NCBI RefSeq assembly: GCF_009708075.1
Contig: NZ_WMBT01000002.1
Coordinates: forward strand, 310,001 to 374,000
Source: Paracoccus lichenicola
Lineage (GTDB): Bacteria; Pseudomonadota; Alphaproteobacteria; Rhodobacterales; Rhodobacteraceae
Reading direction: 5' to 3'
DNA length: 64,000 nt
The translations under genes were made by a program, and so were the position numbers. This document shows, piece after piece, positions 44,310-52,272 of this stretch (positions within the stretch are counted from its first letter, which is position 1; each line of letters opens with the position of its first letter). The notes under the pieces were generated by a model. The model worked only from the letters and a program-made list of their open reading frames with translations. It did not search any database and was not told the origin of the DNA.

Positions 44310-45135
44310 GGTTTCCTCCCGCCTGCGGGGCCATGATCCAGTCCTCGGACGGCAGATGAGGAAAACCGCGGAAGTTTAGGAAATTGTCGAACTTTTCGCG
44401 GCATGTCACGGCCCGCTTGTCGCAGCCCGCGACCAGCCGGACGCGATCACCCGCGACCGGCGCGATCCCTAAGGCTTGCCACAACTCGATCTCGCGCCCG
44501 CCGCCTGGCAGGGCCGTGTCATTCTTGACCGTGGCGCCCAACCCCTCGGCCCCGCCGCCCAGGACCAGCAGGCGGCCCCGCTCGAACCAGCCCGCCTCAT
44601 AGGCCGGAAAGCCCGAGAACCGCAGGATGCGCCCGTCCTCCACCTCGGCGATGGCGGCTTCCGCCGTGAAGGTCTCGCCGGACAGCGACAGCTTGCAGCG
44701 CCCGTCCCCCAGGCGGGCGGAACAGCGCGGATGAAACACCCGGCCCCGCGCGGCGTTCAGCGGCTCGGACAACCCCCGAAGCTCGGCCCGGAAGGCGCCT
44801 TGCGACCGCGCGATCTCGCCCAGGCTGCCCGCAAAGACCAGCCGCCGGGCGGATGGGTCGGTCCAGTCCACCTCCCACATCTTCACGGCGGCCCCGTCCC
44901 AGCGGCCCGCCAGCACGTCGCGCTCGGTGATCGCATCGTCGGACAGCGCCCCTTCGGCTTCCGAGTTGTCCACCGACAGCCCCGTCGCCTGGACCAGCGC
45001 CCGGGCCGACATGCCGTGATCGGGGCGGAACCGGATCCCGTCAAAGGTCAGTACCGCGTCATGGTCGGTAAAGCCCAGCACCATTCCGTCCGCACGGCGC
45101 ACCATCCAGGCCCGCGCAATCGTGGTCGCCGTCAT
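44302..45135 (-). CDS. GTA tail hub protein, DUF2163 (RcGTA g13)
   Basis: A 277-residue hub protein joining tail tube to baseplate (DUF2163, phage BR0599 family). Four cysteines sit in two pairs, HPRCSARLGDGRC near 140 and AGCDKRAVTC near 250. Related hub proteins, including RcGTA g13 and phage lambda gpL, carry an iron-sulfur cluster, so the same is likely here. Overlaps g12 by four bases and g14 by eight. Confidence 0.92.
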   Translation of the reverse strand: MTATTIARAWMVRRADGMVLGFTDHDAVLTFDGIRFRPDHGMSARALVQATGLSVDNSEAEGALSDDAITERDVLAGRWDGAAVKMWEVDWTDPSARRLVFAGSLGEIARSQGAFRAELRGLSEPLNAARGRVFHPRCSARLGDGRCKLSLSGETFTAEAAIAEVEDGRILRFSGFPAYEAGWFERGRLLVLGGGAEGLGATVKNDTALPGGGREIELWQALGIAPVAGDRVRLVAGCDKRAVTCREKFDNFLNFRGFPHLPSEDWIMAPQAGGNRG

Positions 45136-45764
45136 ACCCGCACCTCGATCACCGGAATGGCCGGCATCTCGCCCGCCTGGAAGGACGCGACCGAGACGGC
45201 AATCCGGTCGGTGTCGAACCGCACCGGCACGTCGAACTCGAAGCCCGCCGTGATCTCGGCCCCCGGCTGCGGGGCCTCGGCAAAGGTGATCAGCCCCTGG
45301 GCGTGATCCACGGCGTAATGCGTGCCCGGAAACACCTCGTTGCCGCCGATGCCCGCCCGCACGCTGTCCCGGACCGGCTTGTCGATGGGCCGCGCATAGC
45401 TGCCCGGTCCCGAGGCATAGGTCTTGGTCAGCCGAAAGACCTTCGTCATCCCATCCCCCTGCGCGATCACCTGGTCGTCAAAGGCCGGCGCGCGAGAGGG
45501 CAGGCAGCTTTTATAATCCGACCAGTCCTTCCAGCGGAACCCGTGCAACTGGCCCGCCCGCGCCTCGAAGAACGCGACCAGCGCCGACAGGTCGTCCAGC
45601 GACCGCAGCCCCATGCCCGCGTCGTAACGGCGGCGGGCGTGCGCCCAGGGAGTATTCCGTTCCTCGAACCCGCTGGCCAGGGCCACGATCTCGGTCCGGC
45701 GTTCGGGACCGCCGACGGAACCGAAGGACAGGTTCGCCGGAAATCTTACCTCGTGAAATGCCAT
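45132..45764 (-). CDS. GTA distal tail protein, DUF2460 (RcGTA g12)
   Basis: A 210-residue distal tail protein of the DUF2460 family, forming the ring at the end of the tail tube. Typical start MAFHEVRFPANLSFGSVGGP, with ARRRYDAGMGLRSLDDL near 45 and GFRWKDWSDYKS near 75. The start at 45764 is the conserved one; the open frame upstream is not credible. Ten bases separate it from g11. Confidence 0.93.
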   Translation of the reverse strand: MAFHEVRFPANLSFGSVGGPERRTEIVALASGFEERNTPWAHARRRYDAGMGLRSLDDLSALVAFFEARAGQLHGFRWKDWSDYKSCLPSRAPAFDDQVIAQGDGMTKVFRLTKTYASGPGSYARPIDKPVRDSVRAGIGGNEVFPGTHYAVDHAQGLITFAEAPQPGAEITAGFEFDVPVRFDTDRIAVSVASFQAGEMPAIPVIEVRV

Positions 45765-45774
45765 CCTGACCCTC

Positions 45775-46431
45775 TCAACTGTTGCGCTCGCCGCGCGCCA
45801 GCACGCGGCCAAGCTGGGCCGCGATCTGCGACTGGCTGCGCTGGAAGCCCGCGACATCGGGCGTGGTCACGTTCACCGTCACGTTCATCGGACGCCCCCC
45901 GCCCCCTGCCGCCGCAACCCCAAGCCGGCCATCGGCGCCCCGGCGCAGCGGCATGATCGCCTCGGGACCGGCCTCGCCCATCAGGCCGGTGGCGCCGCGC
46001 ATCGGAAAATGCGTGGGCTGGCTGACGACCCCGCCCTTGGCGAAGGGCATCACGCGCCCCTGGACAAAGGCCCCGCCATTGGCAAAGGGCATCGCGCCCG
46101 ACAGCATCCCGCCGATCCCCTGGGCCAGCGACCCGGCCAGGGCGTTCTCCACCGGCTTCATCGCCATGGAAAACACCGTGTCCGCGATCGACCGCCCGAT
46201 GCCCTTCAGCGCGTCCGACAGCTTTTCACCGTCGAAGATCAGGTTGTCGAAGGCGCGCCGCAGCCCGCCCTCGATGCCGCTGCTCAGCGATCCGACCTCG
46301 CGCGCGGTCATCGTCACCGATTGCCGCAACCGCTCCAGCTCCGCCTCGAAGGCGGCGGTCATGCGGCCCGTCTGGCTGAAACCCTCGTCCAGGTCGTCCA
46401 GCGTCGAACCGAACCCATCCTTGTTGGCCAT
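45775..46431 (-). CDS. GTA tape measure protein (RcGTA g11)
   Basis: A 218-residue tape measure protein, short like that of RcGTA, whose tail is correspondingly short. Residues ~15-75 are helical (RMTAAFEAELERLRQSVTM), followed by a glycine-rich segment (FANGGAFVQGRVMPFAKGG) and GLMGEAGPEAIMPLRRG near 150, the common tape-measure C-terminal motif. Position between g10.1 and g12 is standard. Confidence 0.92.
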   Translation of the reverse strand: MANKDGFGSTLDDLDEGFSQTGRMTAAFEAELERLRQSVTMTAREVGSLSSGIEGGLRRAFDNLIFDGEKLSDALKGIGRSIADTVFSMAMKPVENALAGSLAQGIGGMLSGAMPFANGGAFVQGRVMPFAKGGVVSQPTHFPMRGATGLMGEAGPEAIMPLRRGADGRLGVAAAGGGGRPMNVTVNVTTPDVAGFQRSQSQIAAQLGRVLARGERNS

Positions 46432-46444
46432 CGTCCCTCGCCCC

Positions 46445-46648
46445 TTATCCAGATGTTTCCCTTGGCCGGTCGGGATAGCGCGCGGCCAGTTCCGCCAGCC
46501 GGTCGCGCGTCATGGCCGGCGGACCCGCCTCGACCCCCAGCATCAGCGCCAGCTCGGCCGGCGTCAGCGCCCAGAACTGGTCCGGGCGCAGGCCAAGGCC
46601 GCGCATCCCGGCCCGCATCAGGCCCGGCCAGTCCAGGCCGCCGCTCAT
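46445..46648 (-). CDS. GTA small tail assembly protein (RcGTA g10.1)
   Basis: A 67-residue protein with the pattern of phage tail assembly chaperones of the GTA group: GLDWPGLMRAGMRGLGLRP, then FWALTPAELALMLG. It overlaps g10 by four bases, and the g10/g10.1 pair corresponds to the two-part chaperone that prepares the tape measure protein. Small, but position and motif agree. Confidence 0.87.
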   Translation of the reverse strand: MSGGLDWPGLMRAGMRGLGLRPDQFWALTPAELALMLGVEAGPPAMTRDRLAELAARYPDRPRETSG

Positions 46649-46959
46649 GCCGCGATCCGAAACGCCCGCGCCAAAAGCTCGGCCGCGGCGCGCCCCGCGG
46701 CCACCGGCCCGCCGCCGATCTCGACCGTCAGCAGATCGCCCGCCGTGCCCCGCCAGCCGCCGCCGCGCAGCCCCGCGACCAGCACCGCCAGCACGTCGCG
46801 GCTGCTGAAGCGGCCCACCTCGAACCGCGCGGCGATGTCCATCAGGCTGTCGGCGCCCAGGTCATGCTCCAACTCGGCCAGGGTGCCCAGGGTCAGCCGG
46901 GCGACATGGGGGGTGCCGTCCAGCACCACCTCGACCTCCCCTCGCAACGGGTTCGTCAT
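46645..46959 (-). CDS. GTA tail tube chaperone (RcGTA g10)
   Basis: A 104-residue GTA-family protein (GTA_TAC-like): RGEVEVVLDGTPHVARLTLGTLAELEHDLG at the start, VGRFSSRDVLAVLVAGLRGGG near 50. Expected to act during tail assembly. Start overlaps the g9 stop by four bases; its own end overlaps g10.1 by four bases. Confidence 0.89.
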   Translation of the reverse strand: MTNPLRGEVEVVLDGTPHVARLTLGTLAELEHDLGADSLMDIAARFEVGRFSSRDVLAVLVAGLRGGGWRGTAGDLLTVEIGGGPVAAGRAAAELLARAFRIAA

Positions 46960-47372
46960 GGCAGCGCCACGAAGGTCAGCGCGCCGGCCGAGGCCATCGT
47001 CAGCTCATAGGTCGCCTCGCCGTTATAGCTGCCTGCGTATTCCAGCGCGGTGATCTGGAACGGCCCCTGCACGGTGCCGAAATCCGGGATCACCACCTGG
47101 AACCGAGGCACTTCTCCGTCAAAGAAGATCTGCCGCGCGCGCCCATCGGTGTTGGCGTCGCGAAACACCCCCGACCCGGAAATGGATGCGCTGCGCACAC
47201 CCGCCCCGCCCAGCAATTCGCGCCAGCCGCCCTCGCTTTCCAGACTGGTCACATCGACCGTCTCGGCGTTGAACGACAGGCGCGAGGCGCGCAGCCCGGC
47301 GATCGTCTCGAACGCCCCGTCCCCGGTCATGTCCATCTTGATCAGCAGATCGCGTCCATTCTGTGCCGCCAT
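46956..47372 (-). CDS. GTA major tail tube protein (RcGTA g9)
   Basis: A 138-residue major tail protein of the GTA/phage TP901 type, forming the tube. Motifs: AAQNGRDLLIKMDMTGDGAFETIAGLR, then FNAETVDVTSLES near 35 and ALEYAGSYNGEATYELTMASAGAL near 108. A start with GGAGATAAGCC upstream supports 47372. It is one of the most abundant GTA proteins, but no separate promoter is evident. Confidence 0.94.
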   Translation of the reverse strand: MAAQNGRDLLIKMDMTGDGAFETIAGLRASRLSFNAETVDVTSLESEGGWRELLGGAGVRSASISGSGVFRDANTDGRARQIFFDGEVPRFQVVIPDFGTVQGPFQITALEYAGSYNGEATYELTMASAGALTFVALP

Positions 47373-47383
47373 GGCTTATCTCC

Positions 47384-47803
47384 TCAGCCCAGGTCAATCC
47401 GCGCGCGAAAGGTCAGATCGACCCGCCGCGCAGCGCCGTTTTCAATCCGCCGCGCCCGGGCGCGTTGGAACCACAAAGCCGTCAGCCGCCCCCGGCTCAG
47501 CGCCAGATGCGCCTGGTCCAGCGCCTCGGCCACGGCCACGGCCGCCGCCTTGACCGCCGCGAAGCCCGCGCCCTGATCCGCGCCCGACAGGACCGAGACG
47601 ACGAAATCATGCTGCGATGCCGCCGCCGTTATATCGCCCGCGTCCCGCACATCCTCGGGACCAAGGGACACGAAGACGCCCGCCGGCGCCTCGACCGGCA
47701 TCGCGTCGAAGATCGCATCGCCCACCAGACCGTGCAGCGCCGCATCCGCGCGCAGATGCTGGTAAACCGCCCCTTGCAGGGCAACGCTTGCCGCGAAACT
47801 CAT
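47384..47803 (-). CDS. GTA tail terminator, DUF3168 (RcGTA g8)
   Basis: A 139-residue DUF3168 protein that caps the tail tube and joins it to the head. Start MSFAASVALQGAVYQHLRADA, with AGVFVSLGPEDVRDAGDIT near 40 and WFQRARARRIENGAARRVDLTFRARI at the end. The start at 47803 overlaps g7 by four bases; the frame is open further but that is a shadow of g7. Confidence 0.91.
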   Translation of the reverse strand: MSFAASVALQGAVYQHLRADAALHGLVGDAIFDAMPVEAPAGVFVSLGPEDVRDAGDITAAASQHDFVVSVLSGADQGAGFAAVKAAAVAVAEALDQAHLALSRGRLTALWFQRARARRIENGAARRVDLTFRARIDLG

Positions 47804-48138
47804 GCCTGGTCCTCCTCTCGGGCAAAACAGGTCAGCCATTGGCCGCTTGGGTCGCGCTCCGCCACGGCTTCGATCACGAACAGCCGCTGCCCCATGCGCA
47901 GCCGCTGGCCCGCCGCCGGGCGGCGCGGATCGCCCGCCCTGGCCCCCCGCACGGTGATCCGCCAGGACACGACACTTTCGGGACCGACCTCGGCCCCGCG
48001 CTCCTGCCCGGCGCCCGCCTTCATCTCGGCCCAAAGCTGGCCGACCCGCTGCCAGACGGTGCGATAACCGCCCATTCCGTCGCCCTGCCGGGCGGACCCT
48101 TCCAGGTCCAGCCGAACGTTCAACCGGGGCACGCTCAT
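47800..48138 (-). CDS. GTA head-closure/stopper protein (RcGTA g7)
   Basis: A 112-residue head-tail adaptor of the phage SPP1 gp16-like type. RLNVRLDLEGSARQGDGMGGY at the start and WQRVGQLWAEMKAG near 30 are typical of the head-closure family. Coupled by four-base overlaps to g6 and g8. Confidence 0.9.
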   Translation of the reverse strand: MSVPRLNVRLDLEGSARQGDGMGGYRTVWQRVGQLWAEMKAGAGQERGAEVGPESVVSWRITVRGARAGDPRRPAAGQRLRMGQRLFVIEAVAERDPSGQWLTCFAREEDQA

Positions 48139-48752
48139 CGCCGCGCCTCGCGGCTGCCGCGCCCGGCCAGGGTGCGGACCTGCCGCCAGCGTTCGATCAG
48201 CGCGCTGACGCCGAAGGGCATGGCGCCCCTGGTCCCGTCATGGCCGCGATCCTCGTAATACCGCGCCGCCAGCATGATCACCGCCTGCGCCAGATCCGCG
48301 GGAACAGCGGCCCAGGTCTCGCCGAACCCCGCCGTGAAGGTCACGCTGACCATTCCGCGCCGGGGCACATGCGGCAGGATCACCCCCGTCGGCAGGATCA
48401 TCGGCCGCTGCCCGTGCGGCAAAAGCCGCCAGTTCTCGGGCGGCACCTCGGTCACGGTGCCCATGCCGTCGTCGATCTCGATCCTCTCGACCGACACCAC
48501 CGGCGCAAGCGGCAGGGTCTGGCCCAGCCTGTCGCGCCAGTCGTCCAGTTGCATCCGAAAGCGCCGCGTCAGCAGCACCTTGCCCGTGCGCGCCTCGATC
48601 GTCGCGATCGCGGCGCGCAGGAACCCTGCAAGGGCCGTGTCCTCGGCCGCGTCGTCCGCAATCTCGAACCCCGTTCCAAGCCGCAAATGCTCGCGCAGCG
48701 CCGCGACAGGCAGCGCCCCGGCCGCAGGCGCCGTTTCCTCGATCAGCATCAT
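48135..48752 (-). CDS. GTA head-tail connector adaptor (RcGTA g6)
   Basis: A 205-residue connector protein (phage gp6-like, DUF3199 class) that binds below the portal. LREHLRLGTGFEIADDAAEDTAL near 20 and FTAGFGETWAAVPADLAQAVIMLAARYYEDRG near 140 match GTA g6. The ATG at 48752 with GGGAGG upstream is chosen; in-frame codons further up lie in a strongly structured gap. It is the first gene after that gap. Confidence 0.91.
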   Translation of the reverse strand: MMLIEETAPAAGALPVAALREHLRLGTGFEIADDAAEDTALAGFLRAAIATIEARTGKVLLTRRFRMQLDDWRDRLGQTLPLAPVVSVERIEIDDGMGTVTEVPPENWRLLPHGQRPMILPTGVILPHVPRRGMVSVTFTAGFGETWAAVPADLAQAVIMLAARYYEDRGHDGTRGAMPFGVSALIERWRQVRTLAGRGSREARR

Positions 48753-48794
48753 CTCGCGAACCTCCCGTCTTGCTGTCCGCTCGTCATCCACCGG

Positions 48795-48949
48795 GACGAG
48801 GCCGCCCCTTGGGGGGCCTCGTCGTCGCATCAAGACGGGAAAGACCGCGCCCGCGCGCCAGCCATCAGCGCGCGCGGACAGTTGCAAAGCCAGGGTGGCC
48901 AGCGACCCGTGCGCGGTCTTTCCCTCACCCGATCCCGCGTTCCGGGATC
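48795..48949 (-). other. Highly structured gap between GTA capsid and g6
   Basis: Three nested or adjacent dyads fill the 195-base gap: gacgaggcc/ggcctcgtc at 48795-48823, a perfect 13-base pair of arms at 48838-48850 and 48911-48923 enclosing ccgcgcgc/gcgcgcgg (48851-48877), and gatcccg/cgggatc at 48931-48949, the last overlapping the capsid stop. No U-run follows. Likely acts on the transcript 3' of the capsid gene; see findings. Confidence 0.75.
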
Positions 48950-50111
48950 AGGCGAACTGCAGCAGCTTGACGGCGCGGAAATCGGTCACGCCGCCGCCCA
49001 CGCGCTTGGTCGCATAGAACAGCACATGCGGCTTGGCGCTGAACGGATCGCGCAGGACGCGCAGGTCGGGGCGCTCGACGATGGTATAGGCGGCGCGGAA
49101 ATCGCCAAAGGCGACCGCCTTGGCATCGGTGCCGATGTCGGGCATGTCCTCGCTGATCAGGACCGGATAGCCCAGCAGCTGCGGCGTCTGCCCGGCAGCC
49201 AGGGCGTCGGTCCACAGGAACCGGCCGTCGGCATCCTTCATCTTGCGGATGATCCCTGCCGTTTTCGAGTTCATGACGAAGCAGGCGTTGACCCGGTATT
49301 CCGCACCCAACGCATAGATCAGGTCGATCAGCGCATCCGCCGGGGCGTCCGGGTCGAACCCGCCCGAGGTGCCCGTCTCGATCACGCCGATGGTGTTGGC
49401 GCCCGCCGTCGCGTTCAAAGCGGTCGGATAGGTCAGGATGCCCTTGGGCTTGGCCACGCCGTCGCCGGTGACGAAGGCCGCGGCCTCGGACCGGGCGAAC
49501 TTGTCGGCGATGCGCTCGGCCAGCCAGGATTCCACGTCGAAGGCGGCGTCGTCCAGCAGGCGCTGGCTGGCCTTGGGCATGGCCGACAATTCGTGCAGCG
49601 GGATCGAGATGCGCTCGATCTGGCCCGGCGCCGTCTCGGCGGCGGCGGTTTCGGTCGCCCAGCCCGCGCCCATCTCGTTCTTCTCGACCAGCACTTCATA
49701 GCTGGCGGATTCGATGGTCACGACATTGGCCAGCTTGCGCAAGGACGCGCCGGACCGCAGCACGTTCTGCACCGTTTCCGCCACCTGCGGCGCGGCCAGG
49801 AAACCGCCGTCGCTGGCGACCGTCAGGCCCTTTTCCTCGATGACCAGGCCGCGCAGGCCGTCATCGTCGCCGCTGCGCAGATAGGCGTTGAACGCCTTCT
49901 GGTGGGGCACCTCGACCTCGGCGGTGGCGGACAGGGGGGTGCGGCCACGAAGGGCGGTCTTGCGGTCAAGCATGGTCATGCGTTCGTCCTGTGCATTGAG
50001 TTTCTTCTGAATGTCGTCCCGAAAGCCCCTGAGTTCGCTGACGAACCCCATCATGGCCCCCTTCAGGTCTGCGGCCGTGCCGCCACCCTCCGCGGCTTTC
50101 ACCTCGGTCAT
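48948..50111 (-). CDS. GTA major capsid protein, HK97 fold (RcGTA g5)
   Basis: A 387-residue HK97-type major capsid protein. The first ~95 residues (LKGAMMGFVSELRGFRDDIQKKLNAQDERM) are the helical scaffold part removed by the protease, and the mature part follows from about residue 100 (FNAYLRSGDDDGL). LRVLRDPFSAKPHVLFYATKRVGGGV closes the chain, typical of GTA capsids. Start at 50111. It sits between two hairpin-bearing gaps, unlike the other, overlapping cluster genes. Confidence 0.95.
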   Translation of the reverse strand: MTEVKAAEGGGTAADLKGAMMGFVSELRGFRDDIQKKLNAQDERMTMLDRKTALRGRTPLSATAEVEVPHQKAFNAYLRSGDDDGLRGLVIEEKGLTVASDGGFLAAPQVAETVQNVLRSGASLRKLANVVTIESASYEVLVEKNEMGAGWATETAAAETAPGQIERISIPLHELSAMPKASQRLLDDAAFDVESWLAERIADKFARSEAAAFVTGDGVAKPKGILTYPTALNATAGANTIGVIETGTSGGFDPDAPADALIDLIYALGAEYRVNACFVMNSKTAGIIRKMKDADGRFLWTDALAAGQTPQLLGYPVLISEDMPDIGTDAKAVAFGDFRAAYTIVERPDLRVLRDPFSAKPHVLFYATKRVGGGVTDFRAVKLLQFA

Positions 50112-50194
50112 GGTTTTGTCTCCTCATCGCGATGATCGGGGATGCCGCCTGTCCTGGCCGCCCCTGTTTTTCGGACCGCCGCAGCGATCCAAAC

Positions 50195-50220
50195 CCGTAG
50201 GGTGCGTGCTCGCACGCACC
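50195..50220. repeat. Short palindromic element between GTA protease and capsid genes
   Basis: CCGTAGGGTG followed by the perfect 9-base hairpin ggtgcgtgc/gcacgcacc (50201-50220). The opening decamer is shared with the element at 21274-21299, though the stems differ. It lies in the 115-base gap ahead of the capsid gene. Confidence 0.55.
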
Positions 50221-50226
50221 GCAATC

Positions 50227-50754
50227 TCAATCCCGCAAGGCTTCCGCAGCCGCCACGAACAGCGCCGCCACCTCGCGTAGGTCGTCCGCGTCCTTGCGGC
50301 CCACCTTGGCCTCGGGCAGCATCGGGAACGTGACCAGCGACACTTCCCACAATTCGACCTCGGCCAGCACCCGGCGGCCCTGCTTGTCGCGCTCCGCCCG
50401 GATCGTGCGATAGCCGATCGACAGCCCGTCGATGGCCCCCGCCTGGATCAAGGCTGCCGCCTCGCGCGCCTGCGCCACCTCGGGCAGCAGGCGGCCCTTG
50501 ACCCACAGGCCCTTCTCGTCCTCGCGGATCTCGTCCCAGACGCCGATGGGCTTGGCCGGATCGTGCTGCCACAGCATCCGCACCTTGTCGCCCTTGGCCG
50601 CCAGCCGCGCCAGCGACGCCGCGAATGCCCCCGGCGCCACCGCGTCGCCGCCCTGGTCGGTCAGCCCGAACAGGCTGGCATAGCCCTCGATCGCCTGCCC
50701 GTCGGTCAGGACCGGCGCCCCGCCCGCGAATTTCACCTCAAGTCCCGGAACCAT
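50227..50754 (-). CDS. GTA prohead protease, HK97 family (RcGTA g4)
   Basis: A 175-residue serine protease (S78 family) that matures the capsid. Catalytic His in RMLWQHDPAKPIG near 63 and Ser in IDGLSIGYRT near 112 are visible, with ELWEVSLVTFPM following. The start has AAAGGAGG upstream. Directly follows g3.5 (three bases). Confidence 0.93.
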   Translation of the reverse strand: MVPGLEVKFAGGAPVLTDGQAIEGYASLFGLTDQGGDAVAPGAFAASLARLAAKGDKVRMLWQHDPAKPIGVWDEIREDEKGLWVKGRLLPEVAQAREAAALIQAGAIDGLSIGYRTIRAERDKQGRRVLAEVELWEVSLVTFPMLPEAKVGRKDADDLREVAALFVAAAEALRD

Positions 50755-50757
50755 CCG

Positions 50758-50991
50758 TCAGCCTCCTTTCGGCGCGAATTCCAAAATGCCCTGCACCGCC
50801 TGGGTCAGGATCACCGCGACGACGCCGTAAACGGTCATCCACAGCCGCCGCTCCAGCCCCTCGATCATGGCCTCGATCCGCTCCAGCCGCTTTTCCATGC
50901 CGCCGAACTGCAGCGCCATGATGCGTTCCTGGGCCTCGAAGCGCTGGTCGTGCCAGCCAAAGCCGTCCTTCACGAAACGCGACCCTTCCAT
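50758..50991 (-). CDS. GTA small membrane protein (RcGTA g3.5)
   Basis: A 77-residue protein with a helical N-terminal part (GFGWHDQRFEAQERIMALQF, then MEKRLERIEAMIEGLERRL) and one C-terminal hydrophobic segment (MTVYGVVAVILTQAVQGIL). It fits the small gene found between portal and protease in Rhodobacterales GTA clusters; role unknown. Spacing of three bases on either side. Confidence 0.86.
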   Translation of the reverse strand: MEGSRFVKDGFGWHDQRFEAQERIMALQFGGMEKRLERIEAMIEGLERRLWMTVYGVVAVILTQAVQGILEFAPKGG

Positions 50992-50994
50992 CGG

Positions 50995-52179
50995 TCACGC
51001 CCCGGCCAGCGGCGGCAGGCCCAAAAGCGCCCGCTTTTCCGCATCCGTCAGGAACAGCGCCTCGCCCACGCGCCGCCATTGCTGGTCCCGCTCCTCGGCC
51101 AGGGCCGGAATGCGGTCGGGATCGGGGCGCAGCTCGATCTCGGCGCCCAGATGCTCGGACAGCCACCAGGCGACCGAGGCCGTGACCCGCGTCGCCAAGG
51201 GCAGCACCGTCAGGCGATAGAACGCCCGGTGCGCCTCGGCATAGTTCGCATAAGTCGCGTCTCCCGGGATCCCCAGCAGCATCGGCGGCACGCCGAAGGC
51301 CAGCGCGATCTCCCGCGCCGCCGCCATCTTCGTCTCGTGGAACTCCATGTCCGAAGGCGAGAACCCCATGGGCTTCCAGTCCAAGCCCCCTTCCAGCAGC
51401 ATCGGACGCCCCGCATTGCGCGCGCCCTGGTGGTTCATCTCGATCTCGCCCACCAGCCGGTCGTATTGCTCGGGCGACAGCACCCCCTGCCCGTCGATGC
51501 CCTTGTAGACGATGGCGCCCGAAGGCCGCGCCGCGTTGTCCAGCAGCGCCTTGGACCAGGCGGATGCGCTGTTGTGCACGTCCAGCGCCACCGCCGCCGC
51601 CTGCATGGGCGACAGCCCGTAATGGTCGTCCTGCGGGTGAAAGGACTTGACGTGGCAGATCGGATCGGGACTGCCCGTCATGTCGAACCGGTGCTTGCGC
51701 CCGCCCACCGCGTATTCATAGGCGACGGGCCAGCCGTCCGCCCCCGGAACGATGCTCATCCGGTCCGACCGCAGCACATGCAGTTCTTCCGGCAGGCCCT
51801 GCGCACCCAGCCCCGCCGCCTCGACATAGCCGTTCCCCGACAGCAGCATCTGCCCGAACAGCGCCTCGAACAGTTCGGCCCGGCCCTGCCCCGGATTGGG
51901 CCGCCGCAGCAGATCCAGAACCGGATGCACCTCGTAACGCCGCTCGCGGTCCTCGCAGACCAGCGGCACGGCCGCGCCTGCCTCGGCGATCAGCTTGACG
52001 CAGCGAAAGCCCACGGGGTTGCCGACAAAACCGCCCCGCGTCAGGCTGGCCGTATCCCGAGACGACCAGACCGCGCGCCCCGCGCCGCTGGCCAGGGCCA
52101 CGACCCGGCCCGTCGCGCTGGCCTTTCTTTCCGGCGGGGGCGTGTCCTTCGCCTCCCGCGTAAACATCCGAAACGCCAT
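50995..52179 (-). CDS. GTA portal protein (RcGTA g3)
   Basis: A 394-residue HK97-family portal that forms the DNA entry ring. Motifs: GNPVGFRCVKLIAEAGAAVPL near 60, LLRRPNPGQGRAELFEALFG near 90, HPQDDHYGLSPMQAA near 180 and GVPPMLLGIPGDATYANYAEAHRAFYR near 310. The ATG at 52179 has GGAGG seven bases upstream; an earlier ATG at 52197 lacks one. Separated from terL by a hairpin repeat. Confidence 0.94.
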   Translation of the reverse strand: MAFRMFTREAKDTPPPERKASATGRVVALASGAGRAVWSSRDTASLTRGGFVGNPVGFRCVKLIAEAGAAVPLVCEDRERRYEVHPVLDLLRRPNPGQGRAELFEALFGQMLLSGNGYVEAAGLGAQGLPEELHVLRSDRMSIVPGADGWPVAYEYAVGGRKHRFDMTGSPDPICHVKSFHPQDDHYGLSPMQAAAVALDVHNSASAWSKALLDNAARPSGAIVYKGIDGQGVLSPEQYDRLVGEIEMNHQGARNAGRPMLLEGGLDWKPMGFSPSDMEFHETKMAAAREIALAFGVPPMLLGIPGDATYANYAEAHRAFYRLTVLPLATRVTASVAWWLSEHLGAEIELRPDPDRIPALAEERDQQWRRVGEALFLTDAEKRALLGLPPLAGA

Positions 52180-52239
52180 CTCTCGCCTCCATGCCAACGA
52201 AAAAGGGCCAGCCCGCAGGCCAGCCCCTTCTTCTTCATG

Positions 52240-52271
52240 AAAATATCCCGGGGTCCGGGGCAGCGCCCCGG
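52240..52271. repeat. Diverged copy of the 52-base hairpin repeat
   Basis: aaatatcccgggg-tccggggc-agc-gccccgg at 52240-52271 matches the plan of the repeats at 8661 and 57334 (AT-rich aaatatcc next to a ccgggg hairpin) but has a shorter stem, ccggggc/gccccgg. It starts right after the terL stop on the minus strand, inside the GTA cluster. Confidence 0.6.
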
Positions 52272-52272
52272 T

